Below the pieces are notes generated by a model. It saw only the letters and a list, made by a program, of their open reading frames with translations. It searched no databases and was not told the origin of the DNA. The position numbers and the translations under genes are program-made. Positions 7,398 through 14,449 of a DNA stretch of 20,789 nucleotides are shown piece by piece; the stretch's first letter is position 1, and every line of letters starts with the position of its first letter. The DNA is from Chloroflexota bacterium (lineage in GTDB: Bacteria; Chloroflexota; UBA6077): contig JAJZQR010000075.1 of NCBI GenBank assembly GCA_021806765.1, forward strand, positions 1 to 20,789, read 5' to 3'.

Positions 7398-9297
7398 TAG
7401 CTGCGGATTGGCTCAGTAGCCTCTCCACCGACGGGAAGGCAGCGAGATTGGTGTGGGGAAGGAAGAGCCCCGAGATGTACTCCTCCATGAAGCGGTTGTC
7501 GGCGGATAACTCCAGGTAGGTCATCTTGCGGGCCCCCTCTTCCGCTACCTCCCGCGCCTCCCGAGAAACCAGGGAGGCATAGGCCCCCAGGGCCGAGGTG
7601 TTGCCCAGGTAGTGGAAGGTCTCCCACGGAAGGTCGGGCAGCAGACCGATTTGGATCGCCTTCTCCACGTTGATGTAGCGGCCGAAACCTCCACCGATCA
7701 GCACCTGCTCGATATCACCGAAGCTCAACCCAACGCTGTTCACCAGTACGGAGAAACCGGCGTAGATGGCAGCCTTGGTCCTGAGCAGGTTGTTGACGTC
7801 TACTTCGGTGATGACTATGTCCTCGCCCTGCCCCGTCTCGCCAGCCCACGCAACCACATACTCGCCGCCATGGTCGCCCCGCCGTATCCTCGGGGTCCCG
7901 AGGTTCCAGTTCATCCGGCCACCGCGGTCGATCACCCCGGCCAGGAACATCTCAGCCAGCAGGTCGATCATGGCAGAACCGCAAATCCCTTTGGGGGGCA
8001 CGTCCCCAATCACATGGAACCGGGGCTCCAGGTCGGTGCGACCGATCTCTACCTTCTCGATGGCCCCAACGGTAGCTCTCATGCCGTGCTGCACCCCCGC
8101 GCCCTCGAAGGCCGGCCCAGCGGAACAGGCGCAGGTCATTAGCCACTCGGAGTTCCCCAGCACTATCTCGCCGTTGGTGCCCACGTCGATGAACATCGTG
8201 AGCTTGTCGGTCTTCCACAGACCGGAACTGAGCACTCCAGCCGTGATATCTCCGCCCACATAGCTGGCGACGCCGGGGATGGCCAGCACCAAAGCGTTCG
8301 GGTTTACGCCGATGCCCAGATCCCGCGCCGGTATCGGAGGGTACTGATTGACCGCCGGAATGTAGGGTTGCTCCCGGAGATATCGAGGGCTGATCCCCAG
8401 GAAGAGATGGCTCATGGTGGGATTTCCAGCAGCCACGACCTGGAGCACCTCCTCCGGCCGCACGTCTGCCTTCTTCAGCACCTCGGCCAACAGTCCATTG
8501 ATGGTGTCCACAACCATCTGCTGGAGTTCCTTCAGGTTGTCGCCCTTGAGGGAGTAGACGATCCTCGAGATCACATCCTCGCCCCGGGCGATCTGTCCGT
8601 TGTAGGCAGACGCCACCTGCAGCAGCTTCGCCGTGCGCAGGTCCACCAGGTATACGACCACCGTGGTGGTGCCGATGTCCACGGCCACCGCAAACATACG
8701 ATCGGTCTTGTCCCCGGGAACGATGGAGATCAACCGCCGCTCATCCACCGAGGAAACGTTATCGTAGAAAACGGTGACCTGCCAGTCGGCGGCCCGAAGT
8801 AGATCGGGGAGAGACCGAAGGGCGGAGAGGTCTACGGAAAGGCTGTTCAGACCCATCCGCGCCATCTGCCGGCGAAGGCGGCTGTAATCGTCGGTATTGT
8901 CTTCCAAACTGGGTGGCTCGATAGTGAGCGCGACGGCTCCCACCGCGGGATCAATGCGCCCCTGCCATGCCGCCGGGAGAGCTACACGGTCCGCCCGCGA
9001 CTCCCCCACGGGAACCTCGCGTCCCTGCTGGGGTGGCACCAGGACCGAGACGTCTCCACGCACCACGCTCTGGCAGGCGAGGACCCATCCCTCCTGAGCC
9101 ATAGCAGGTTTGACCAGCGCCGTGGGAGGAGAGTCTACCTGGCCGAGGGCAACCTGCACCTTGCAGCGTCCGCACCTCCCCTGGCCACCGCAGGGGACCC
9201 CAATCTCGATGCCCGCAGCCTTCGCGGCATCGAGGAGACTGGCACCGGATGGAACCTCTACAGCCTTCTCTTGAGGAAGGAATCTTACAAGCGGAAT
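7384..9297 (-). CDS. acsV: Reductive activator of corrinoid iron-sulfur protein (RACo), ferredoxin-ASKHA ATPase fusion
   Basis: RACo uses ATP to push an electron onto Co(II) corrinoid that has dropped out of the methyl-transfer cycle. The N-terminus is a plant-type [2Fe-2S] ferredoxin domain with C36, C42, C45 and C75 (context PCGGQGRCGRCK and LACQS). The remainder is a DUF4445/ASKHA ATPase with VDIGTTTVVV near residues 206-215, a second phosphate motif FIDVGTNGEIV, and GGGFGRYINVEKA near the C-terminus. Total length is 637, usual for RACo. No ATG, GTG or TTG allows the whole ferredoxin domain. The frame opens after a TAA, and AAAGGAG lies 6 nt before an ATT at 9297 that gives the family-like start (M)PLVRFLPQEKAVEVPSG. 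The first later GTG (9159) would delete three iron ligands. Context favours the acs reactivase over a demethylase activator. Confidence 0.9.
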   Translation of the reverse strand: MPLVRFLPQEKAVEVPSGASLLDAAKAAGIEIGVPCGGQGRCGRCKVQVALGQVDSPPTALVKPAMAQEGWVLACQSVVRGDVSVLVPPQQGREVPVGESRADRVALPAAWQGRIDPAVGAVALTIEPPSLEDNTDDYSRLRRQMARMGLNSLSVDLSALRSLPDLLRAADWQVTVFYDNVSSVDERRLISIVPGDKTDRMFAVAVDIGTTTVVVYLVDLRTAKLLQVASAYNGQIARGEDVISRIVYSLKGDNLKELQQMVVDTINGLLAEVLKKADVRPEEVLQVVAAGNPTMSHLFLGISPRYLREQPYIPAVNQYPPIPARDLGIGVNPNALVLAIPGVASYVGGDITAGVLSSGLWKTDKLTMFIDVGTNGEIVLGNSEWLMTCACSAGPAFEGAGVQHGMRATVGAIEKVEIGRTDLEPRFHVIGDVPPKGICGSAMIDLLAEMFLAGVIDRGGRMNWNLGTPRIRRGDHGGEYVVAWAGETGQGEDIVITEVDVNNLLRTKAAIYAGFSVLVNSVGLSFGDIEQVLIGGGFGRYINVEKAIQIGLLPDLPWETFHYLGNTSALGAYASLVSREAREVAEEGARKMTYLELSADNRFMEEYISGLFLPHTNLAAFPSVERLLSQSAARSDE

Positions 9298-9304
9298 CTC
9301 TGTC

Positions 9305-9330
9305 TCCTTTTACTAGCTGGGAAAACCCAG
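9305..9330 (-). promoter_or_regulatory. Hairpin just upstream of the RACo ribosome binding site
   Basis: On the minus strand CTGGG-TTTT-CCCAG forms a compact 5-bp stem a few bases before AAAGGAG and the ATT start. It may affect initiation at the unusual start codon. This is a weak signal with no T-tract. Confidence 0.35.
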
Positions 9331-9357
9331 GAACCAGGCCGAATAAGTGTCGTGCGG

Positions 9358-9386
9358 ATAGTAGCAAAGGAGAACTCCGTTTGCAA
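9358..9386 (-). promoter_or_regulatory. Predicted RACo promoter
   Basis: On the minus strand TTGCAA (9386-9381) is followed after 17 bp by TACTAT (9363-9358). This would give a leader of about 54 nt for RACo. TTGCAA is its own reverse complement, and the same six bases serve as the -35 of the predicted divergent promoter. Confidence 0.4.
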
Positions 9387-9408
9387 GGCGCTGCGGCGGT
9401 GTTATACT
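9381..9408 (+). promoter_or_regulatory. Predicted promoter of the AfsR/MalT-like regulator
   Basis: TTGCAA (9381-9386) is followed after 16 bp by TATACT (9403-9408). The -10 sequence and spacer length are the same as in the predicted acs promoter. Transcription would start near 9415 and leave a leader of about 160 nt that includes the 18-bp palindrome. Confidence 0.5.
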
Positions 9409-9485
9409 GTCCCCGTCTCTACCGCGGGTAGACCCCTGGACTTTTCAGCAAATCATCCGAGGCCCTGGTGCTAGTGCGCCCGCCT

Positions 9486-9503
9486 TCCCTGAGATCTCAG
9501 GGA
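9486..9503. promoter_or_regulatory. Perfect 18-bp palindrome in the divergent RACo/regulator region
   Basis: TCCCTGAGATCTCAGGGA equals its own reverse complement, and an outer C-G pair plus a T-G wobble could extend it in RNA. It lies about 70 nt downstream of the predicted regulator start point and 70 nt before the coding region. It could be an operator for a dimeric protein or an RNA hairpin; no T-tract follows. Confidence 0.6.
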
Positions 9504-9573
9504 GGTTTGCAGGATAAGCCTTTGGTAGCCCGGCTATCGCGATTCAACTGAGCGCCGGGGGTTGTGCGATCTC

Positions 9574-12500
9574 ATGGATTACCCCGCCTTCCTCACCAAG
9601 GCCAGGCTCCCTCAGCGGCGCCCGGATGTCCTGCGCCGTCCCAGGTTGGTGGACTTTCTCCACCAACAGGTGGACAAACGGCTGATCATCCTGTCGGCTT
9701 CGGCGGGATACGGCAAGACCACCCTCCTGGTGGACTTTGCCCACGAGGTGGACCTCCCCGTCTGCTGGTATTCCCTGGACGCCTCGGATGCCGATCCGAG
9801 GACCTTCTTCGAGTACCTCCTTCTGTCCCTGCGCCAGCGGTTTCCCAGCTTCGGCCGGCAAACCGAATCCCTGCTCCAGTCAGTGGAAGACGTCGGCAGG
9901 GAAGTCAACTCCCTGGTCGCGTCCCTGGTCAACGAGATCCAGTCGGACATCCCCGACTACTTCCTGCTGATACTGGACGACTTTCACTGGGCAGACGGCA
10001 GTGAGGTGGTCAACGCCGCCCTGGATCTGCTGATCTACTACCTGCCCGACAATTGCCACCTGCTGCTCTCGACCCGCACCCTGCCTCAGCTAACCTTCTC
10101 GCGATTGGCGGCCCAACGTCAGGTAGTCGGACTGGGGACCACCGACCTTCGATTCACGCCTGACGAGTTGAGCCGGTTGCTGCGTGAGAACTTCAAGCTG
10201 GCGATGCCGGCCAATCAGGCTGAAGAGTTGATCGAGGCCTCGGAGGGTTGGATCACCGGCATCCTTCTCACCACTCACACCCTTTGGATGGGGTTGGTGG
10301 AGAATCTCCTCAAGGCCAAGGGGGCTGGTAGTCCTCTCTTCGACTACCTGGCCAACGAAGCCTACCTCCTGCAGCAACCAGAGGTTCAGCAGTTCCTGTT
10401 GTGCTCCTCCGTGCTGAACCAGATGACACCGGAGCTGTGCGACCGGCTCTTCGCCAGGGGAACGGCTGCGGACATGCTTCACTACCTGTTGAGGGCCAAC
10501 CTCTTCGTGATGGGACTGGACGGCCCAGGCGAGTGGTACCGTTACCACAACCTGTTCCAGGAGTTCCTCCAGGCGAAGCTAAAGGCCGAGAACCCGGCGA
10601 TGTTCTCCGAACTTCACAGCCGAGCAGGCCAGATGGCTGAGGCACAGCGGGAATGGGATACAGCCTTCGGCCACTACATGGCCGCCGGCGATCACGAGGG
10701 AGCAGTCGCCCTGGCAGAGTTGGTGGGCGAAGAGATGATGCGATCCGGCCGCTGGCGCACCCTTCAGCGCTGGTTGGAAAGCCTTCCGCAGGGGATTGTC
10801 GACACACGACCGAGGCTGTCTCTTTTGAGAGGGCGCACCTCCATCTGGTCAGGCGAATTGGATCGAGCGATCACCTATCTGGACAGGGCATCACAACGGT
10901 ATCGCCTGGACGATGACCATGAGGGTGCAGGGGGAGCGCTCACCGTCAAGAGCATGGCCCTGAGGCTGAAGGGACGCCTGACCGAGGCCCTCGAAGCTTG
11001 CTCTGAGGCCCTGGCACTGCAGGGTGATCATACGTCACAGGTGGCAGCCGAGGCCCACCGCGACAGAGGGATCTGTCTGGCGTCTCAGGGCAAACTCGCT
11101 GAAGGCGCAGCCGAACTCCAGCAGGCTTTGGCCATGTATGAGGCCCTGGGAGACGATGACGGTGTTGCCACTCTGTCCCAATCCATGGGGATACTCTCCG
11201 TACGAACCGGAGACCTGGCTCGAGGCATGGTTTACTACCAGCGGGCTCTCACGCTCTGGCGCCGGTCGGGCAACTCGGCTCTGGAGTCAGGCGTCCTCAA
11301 CTCCATTGGGGTAGTGCACCATTACTCCGGGGAGTATCCACTCGCATTGACCATTCTTAGGGAGGCGACGGAGAAGGCACGGCTCGCCGGGCACCTGCGA
11401 AGCGAAGCCTTCGTGCTCGCAACCACCGGTGACGTGCAGCGGGATTCGGGCGATCTTCGAGCGGCCCTGGACACCCACGAAACGGCGCTGGAACTGGCAC
11501 ACCGAGTCGACGAGGTCCCTCTCATCAACTACCTCCTGGATGCTCTAGCCAATACGCATCGACTATTGGGAGACTACGCAACGGCAGAGCGCTTACTGCG
11601 CCAAGCGCTCCAACAAGCCGAGGATGTCCAGTCCTCCTATGAAGTGGCGACATACTCGGTATCGGCAGGGCTGCTGGCTGAAGAGCAGGGTGATCTCGGT
11701 CGAGCCGAGGCGCTGCTAAGGTCTGCTCTTCAGCAGCTGGCACCATCCGGGGCAAGGCGGGATGAAGCACGCGCCCGTTATCACCTGGCCAGAACTCTTT
11801 TCACAGCGGGCAAGCGGGATGAGACCGCAAGAGAACTCGATGCTTGTCTGGAATTGTGCCGCGAGCTGGGCTACGACGCCTTCATGGTGGCCGAGGGACA
11901 GAAAGCCAACCAGTTGATCACCTGGGCACTCTCGGCAGGTATGGGCGGCAGGCGCCTGGAGCTTGTGGCCGAGCGGCTGCAGGTGAGCCGGCAGCCGCTC
12001 CAGGTACTCCAACGCCAGAACATTCGGCTCGAGCCATCGGCTCCGCAGAGCATAGAAATTGAGTCTTTCGGCGTAGCCAAGGTTCTCGTGGACTCCAGAC
12101 TCGTCACCAGCAGCGATTGGGCAGTGGAGAAGACCAAGGAGCTGTTCTTCTATTTGCTGCGCCAACCTCATGCCCTCCGGAAGGAGCAAATCGTAGATGA
12201 CGTCTGGCCGGAAGTGGAGTTGAGCAAGAGCAACAGCCAATTCCACTCTACCATGTACCGGCTGCGAAGAGCGCTCTTCCCGCAGTGTGTGACTTACAGG
12301 GACGGTAGATATCAACTCACTCTCGGGAAGAGCTACCGCTACGATGCTGAGGCGTTCGTGCGACTACTGACCGAGGCAGAGACAGTAGACCTACCCCTCT
12401 CCCGCAGAATCGAGGCATACGAACAGGCTCTGGCACTGCACAAGGGACCCTATCTCGATGAGTTCTACTCGGACTGGGTGCTAGCACCGCGCGAGGATCT

Positions 12501-12810
12501 CGAGATGCGCTACCTGCAAGGTCTTACTCGGCTAGGAGGGCTCAGGGCACAGAGCGGCGCCCTGGAACAGGCGGTAGAGCTGCTGCGTACGGCAGTCGCA
12601 AAGGACCCCTTCCAGGAGGAGGCTCACTACGGGCTCATTCACTATGCGGCTTTGATGGGGGATAGGGCAGCAGCTCTACGCCACTACAGAAGTTATGTTG
12701 AGTTACTCCGCGACGAACTGAGCGCCAAGCCAAGCTCGTCGATCCTCGACTTGGCCGATCGTATAGCTCACGGCCAACCACTCCCATCGATTCACGGGTC
12801 CACCAGGTAA
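9574..12810 (+). CDS. Large AfsR/MalT-like transcriptional regulator: STAND NTPase, TPR array, SARP-type winged helix and BTAD
   Basis: This 1078-residue cytoplasmic regulator starts with a STAND-type NTPase: Walker A GYGKTT at 45-50 and Walker B LLILDDFHW around 131-139, resembling MalT. A long middle region of tetratricopeptide-like helical pairs (about 370-800) is the likely ligand or partner sensor. Residues about 827-920 form an OmpR/SARP-type winged helix (IEIESFGVAKVLVDSR and YRLRRALFPQCVTYRDGRYQ). Residues about 925-1070 are a BTAD helical domain (YLDEFYSDWVLAPREDLEMR). ATG at 9574 is chosen; an in-frame TTG at 9562 is possible and neither has a strong ribosome site. Such proteins usually activate neighbouring genes, and the peptide, DUF5317 and NHLP genes follow on the same strand. 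The class is clear; ligand and regulon are unknown. Confidence 0.9.
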   Translation: MDYPAFLTKARLPQRRPDVLRRPRLVDFLHQQVDKRLIILSASAGYGKTTLLVDFAHEVDLPVCWYSLDASDADPRTFFEYLLLSLRQRFPSFGRQTESLLQSVEDVGREVNSLVASLVNEIQSDIPDYFLLILDDFHWADGSEVVNAALDLLIYYLPDNCHLLLSTRTLPQLTFSRLAAQRQVVGLGTTDLRFTPDELSRLLRENFKLAMPANQAEELIEASEGWITGILLTTHTLWMGLVENLLKAKGAGSPLFDYLANEAYLLQQPEVQQFLLCSSVLNQMTPELCDRLFARGTAADMLHYLLRANLFVMGLDGPGEWYRYHNLFQEFLQAKLKAENPAMFSELHSRAGQMAEAQREWDTAFGHYMAAGDHEGAVALAELVGEEMMRSGRWRTLQRWLESLPQGIVDTRPRLSLLRGRTSIWSGELDRAITYLDRASQRYRLDDDHEGAGGALTVKSMALRLKGRLTEALEACSEALALQGDHTSQVAAEAHRDRGICLASQGKLAEGAAELQQALAMYEALGDDDGVATLSQSMGILSVRTGDLARGMVYYQRALTLWRRSGNSALESGVLNSIGVVHHYSGEYPLALTILREATEKARLAGHLRSEAFVLATTGDVQRDSGDLRAALDTHETALELAHRVDEVPLINYLLDALANTHRLLGDYATAERLLRQALQQAEDVQSSYEVATYSVSAGLLAEEQGDLGRAEALLRSALQQLAPSGARRDEARARYHLARTLFTAGKRDETARELDACLELCRELGYDAFMVAEGQKANQLITWALSAGMGGRRLELVAERLQVSRQPLQVLQRQNIRLEPSAPQSIEIESFGVAKVLVDSRLVTSSDWAVEKTKELFFYLLRQPHALRKEQIVDDVWPEVELSKSNSQFHSTMYRLRRALFPQCVTYRDGRYQLTLGKSYRYDAEAFVRLLTEAETVDLPLSRRIEAYEQALALHKGPYLDEFYSDWVLAPREDLEMRYLQGLTRLGGLRAQSGALEQAVELLRTAVAKDPFQEEAHYGLIHYAALMGDRAAALRHYRSYVELLRDELSAKPSSSILDLADRIAHGQPLPSIHGSTR

Positions 12811-12847
12811 TCTGGCGAATCTTGCCGGATTGCCCCGTTTACCCCTG

Positions 12848-12881
12848 GTTTTGCGAGCGTTTTGCGAGAATCGGGTAGTAG
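12848..12881 (+). promoter_or_regulatory. SARP-type tandem direct repeat and promoter before the peptide operon
   Basis: GTTTTGCGAG occurs at 12848-12857 and again at 12859-12868, exactly 11 bp apart. A -10-like TAGTAG follows 7 nt later (12876-12881) and there is no good -35 box. SARP activators are known to bind heptamer direct repeats spaced by one helical turn, the last about 8 bp before the -10. The site begins 37 nt after the stop of the SARP-like regulator and precedes the 34-aa peptide gene. Confidence 0.55.
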
Positions 12882-12898
12882 AGTTCCCCAACAGACGG

Positions 12899-12921
12899 GG
12901 CCCCTAGATCCATCGGGGGCC
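12899..12921 (+). repeat. Hairpin upstream of the small peptide gene
   Basis: GGCCCC (12899-12904) can pair with GGGGCC (12916-12921) across an 11-nt loop. It lies in the predicted 5' leader just before the ribosome binding site and may tune expression. No T-tract follows. Confidence 0.4.
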
Positions 12922-12949
12922 AGCACAGAGATGAAGGAGAGTTGGGGAA

Positions 12950-13054
12950 ATGAAGACTGCGCGTTATCTGTACGTCAAGGTCATCTACGTTGCTCTCGCA
13001 ATTGCCGCTCTGGCTATGGCCGCTGGCGCCCCTGATGGCTGGCCTGCCCCGTAG
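12950..13054 (+). CDS. 34-residue peptide with an export-type hydrophobic segment
   Basis: This short ORF has ATG at 12950, with GAAGGAGA about 10 nt upstream. The product has a basic N-terminus (MKTARYLYVK), a hydrophobic core at residues 11-25 (VIYVALAIAALAMAA) and a polar proline-rich end (GAPDGWPAP). An A-x-A pattern at residues 22-24 could allow signal-peptidase cleavage, leaving a 10-residue exported peptide; otherwise it is a tiny single-pass membrane protein. It is the first gene after the SARP-type repeat and is followed by DUF5317 and the NHLP-like gene. I recognise no named family. A role as a signal peptide or small membrane regulator is inference from size, leader-like sequence and a TPR regulator next door. 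Confidence 0.6.
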   Translation: MKTARYLYVKVIYVALAIAALAMAAGAPDGWPAP

Positions 13055-13061
13055 GGATCAG

Positions 13062-13079
13062 TTGGGGCCCTCGCCCCAA
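13062..13079 (+). repeat. Hairpin between the peptide gene and the DUF5317 gene
   Basis: TTGGGG and CCCCAA form a perfect 6-bp stem with a 6-nt loop, 8 nt after the peptide stop codon. With no T-tract it is more likely a processing, stabilising or attenuating element than a full terminator. Confidence 0.45.
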
Positions 13080-13167
13080 AGGTCTTCTGGTTGTGGGTCC
13101 GGCAGGACGGCAGGCGCCATGAGCTTCTGTCATGTCCTCAGACTCCAACTTAGAGGAAGGTTCACAA

Positions 13168-13764
13168 TTGATCCTGGTAGTAGCGCTCATCGTAGGCATC
13201 GGTATCGCCCTGCTAAGGAAGGGCAGGTTGCAGCGACTGGCTGATCTGCCCTTCCGCCTCGGCTGGCTGGCTCTACTGAGCATAGCCGCCCAGGTGTACG
13301 TGATCTACAGCCCTGCAAGCAGGCTGGAACTGGATCGACCCATTCACGCCGCCATAATGATGGGGTCGTACCTCGCCTTGGGTGTCGTTGTGTGGGTCAA
13401 CCGGCGCATCGTAGGGATGCCCATCATCGGTCTCGGTCTATTGTTGAACCTCGCAGTCATGGCCAGCAATGGGGGTTTCATGCCCATTTCGCGGGAGGCA
13501 ATCCTCGCTGCGGGTACGCATCCAGCAAATGAACTGCTGGTAGATGGATCGAGACTCGACAGATCCAAAGATGTGTTGCTTCCAGCCGACCAGACAAGGT
13601 TGTGGATCCTCTCCGACGTGATTGTAGCGTCAAAGATGCCGCTGGCGAGGGTGTACAGCTTGGGTGACCTGATCGTCGCTGTGGGCGCGTTTCTGCTCCT
13701 CCAGGCTGCCATGGTGCCCGGCAGGGAGACGCGTTCTATCGAGCGGGAGGCTCGCACTGGCTGA
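13168..13764 (+). CDS. DUF5317 family membrane protein
   Basis: This 198-residue integral membrane protein begins at TTG 13168, which has AGAGGAAGG about 7 nt upstream and gives the family-like start MILVVALIVGIGIALLRKGR. The ATG at 13132 would add 12 polar residues before the first membrane helix and has no good ribosome site. Hydrophobic helices are visible at about 1-17, 32-48, 60-75, 85-102 and near the C-terminus (170-185). The conserved-looking stretch SNGGFMPIS follows the fourth helix, and VYSLGDLIVAVGAF precedes the end, both as in DUF5317 proteins. Biochemical function is unknown. It sits between the small peptide and the NHLP-like gene, so it may belong to the same regulatory or signalling unit. 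Confidence 0.8.
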   Translation: MILVVALIVGIGIALLRKGRLQRLADLPFRLGWLALLSIAAQVYVIYSPASRLELDRPIHAAIMMGSYLALGVVVWVNRRIVGMPIIGLGLLLNLAVMASNGGFMPISREAILAAGTHPANELLVDGSRLDRSKDVLLPADQTRLWILSDVIVASKMPLARVYSLGDLIVAVGAFLLLQAAMVPGRETRSIEREARTG

Positions 13765-13806
13765 ACGATCCCAGCAATCCCGAACGTTCACTCTACTGGA
13801 GGAACG

Positions 13807-14079
13807 ATGCCGTCACACAAGGAGTTGGAGAGGCTAATTGGGGCCGCTATCGTCGACAGCGAGTTCCGAGCGAGCCTCCTTGAGTCGCCGGCTGCCGCCG
13901 CTTCAGGCTTTAACCTGTCGGCAGAGGAACTAGATGCGTTGAGTTCCGCCGATACCAGTTCCCTGGAGGAACTGGCGACTTTCCTCTATGCCTGGATCAC
14001 CAAGGCTCCCAAACCCAGGCGTGCATCCTTCGGCCGATGGTCGTTGGACGGGTATCAGGCAGTCCGCATCGCGGTGTAG
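13807..14079 (+). CDS. Os1348/NHLP-clan small protein (RiPP-precursor-like)
   Basis: This 90-residue protein has an N-terminal helical domain like the nitrile-hydratase-leader-peptide (NHLP) clan: KELERLIGAAIVDSEFRASL, then PAAAASGFNLSAEELDALSS. The family pattern is residues that start a helix, a 'dpeaaa..G..Ls.eEl..l' core and an LEELA helix. The tail (about 64-90) is basic and aromatic (KPRRASFGRWSLDGYQAVR). NHLP domains act as leader regions of ribosomal peptide precursors, but no cyclodehydratase, lanthipeptide synthase or peptidase-transporter is seen here, so a maturation partner is missing or distant. The tail has no Cys and few Ser, unlike typical cores. ATG has GGAGG 4 nt upstream, 42 nt after DUF5317, so they are probably co-transcribed. 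Confidence 0.7.
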   Translation: MPSHKELERLIGAAIVDSEFRASLLESPAAAASGFNLSAEELDALSSADTSSLEELATFLYAWITKAPKPRRASFGRWSLDGYQAVRIAV

Positions 14080-14108
14080 CCCTTAATCGTGGCACCATTG
14101 AGGGTGTC

Positions 14109-14130
14109 GACCAGTTCCCAGACTGGTCGG
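14109..14130 (+). repeat. Hairpin downstream of the NHLP-like gene
   Basis: CGACCAGT and ACTGGTCG form an 8-bp stem with a 6-nt loop about 30 nt after the stop codon. No T-tract follows. It is probably part of the end structure of the regulator locus, together with the larger dyad 14 nt further on. Confidence 0.5.
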
Positions 14131-14143
14131 TCGCCTGAGGTGT

Positions 14144-14193
14144 TCAGGGGTCAGTGTTCAACCTCCTGCCCTCGGTTGAACACTGACCCCTGA
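14144..14193. terminator. Perfect 19-bp inverted repeat between convergent genes
   Basis: TCAGGGGTCAGTGTTCAAC (14144-14162) is exactly complementary to GTTGAACACTGACCCCTGA (14175-14193), with a 12-nt loop. It lies between the NHLP-like gene (+) and rpsU (-) and probably ends both transcripts, although neither side has a T-run. The TCAGGGGTCAG motif looks like a dispersed repeat family. Confidence 0.65.
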
Positions 14194-14224
14194 CTGCACA
14201 GTCCTCTTTCACGAGCCGGCATGA

Positions 14225-14449
14225 CTACCGACCCCGGGCGCCGCTCCTGTGCCTGCGCTCCGCGGCCTTCTGCCTCCGCCGCTTCAGTTTCCTCGCTGCC
14301 TCTTTCTCCTTCATGCGGCGCTGCTCCGAAGGGCCGACGTAGAAGCGATGCTTCTTCAGCTCCCTCATGATTCCGGACCGCACCATCCCTCGCTTGAAAC
14401 GAGACAGCAGCTCCTCTATCGACTCGCCGTCGCGCGCAACTACCTGCAT
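14225..14449 (-). CDS. rpsU: 30S ribosomal protein bS21
   Basis: This is a 74-residue basic protein of the small ribosomal subunit, near the anti-Shine-Dalgarno region. It is recognised by the N-terminal pattern VVARDGESIEELLSRFKRG, the central MRELKKHRFYVGPSEQRR and an Arg/Lys-rich C-terminal tail, slightly longer than common bS21. The ATG shares one base with the TAA of the upstream zinc-ribbon gene (TAATG), and no separate strong ribosome site is visible, so translation is likely coupled by re-initiation. In the genome context it ends against the convergent dyad at 14144-14193. Confidence 0.9.
   Translation of the reverse strand: MQVVARDGESIEELLSRFKRGMVRSGIMRELKKHRFYVGPSEQRRMKEKEAARKLKRRRQKAAERRHRSGARGR

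Noticed and set aside
7384..9159. RACo starting at GTG 9159
   Set aside because: This would remove C36, C42 and C45 of the [2Fe-2S] domain, which are encoded intact upstream in the same frame.
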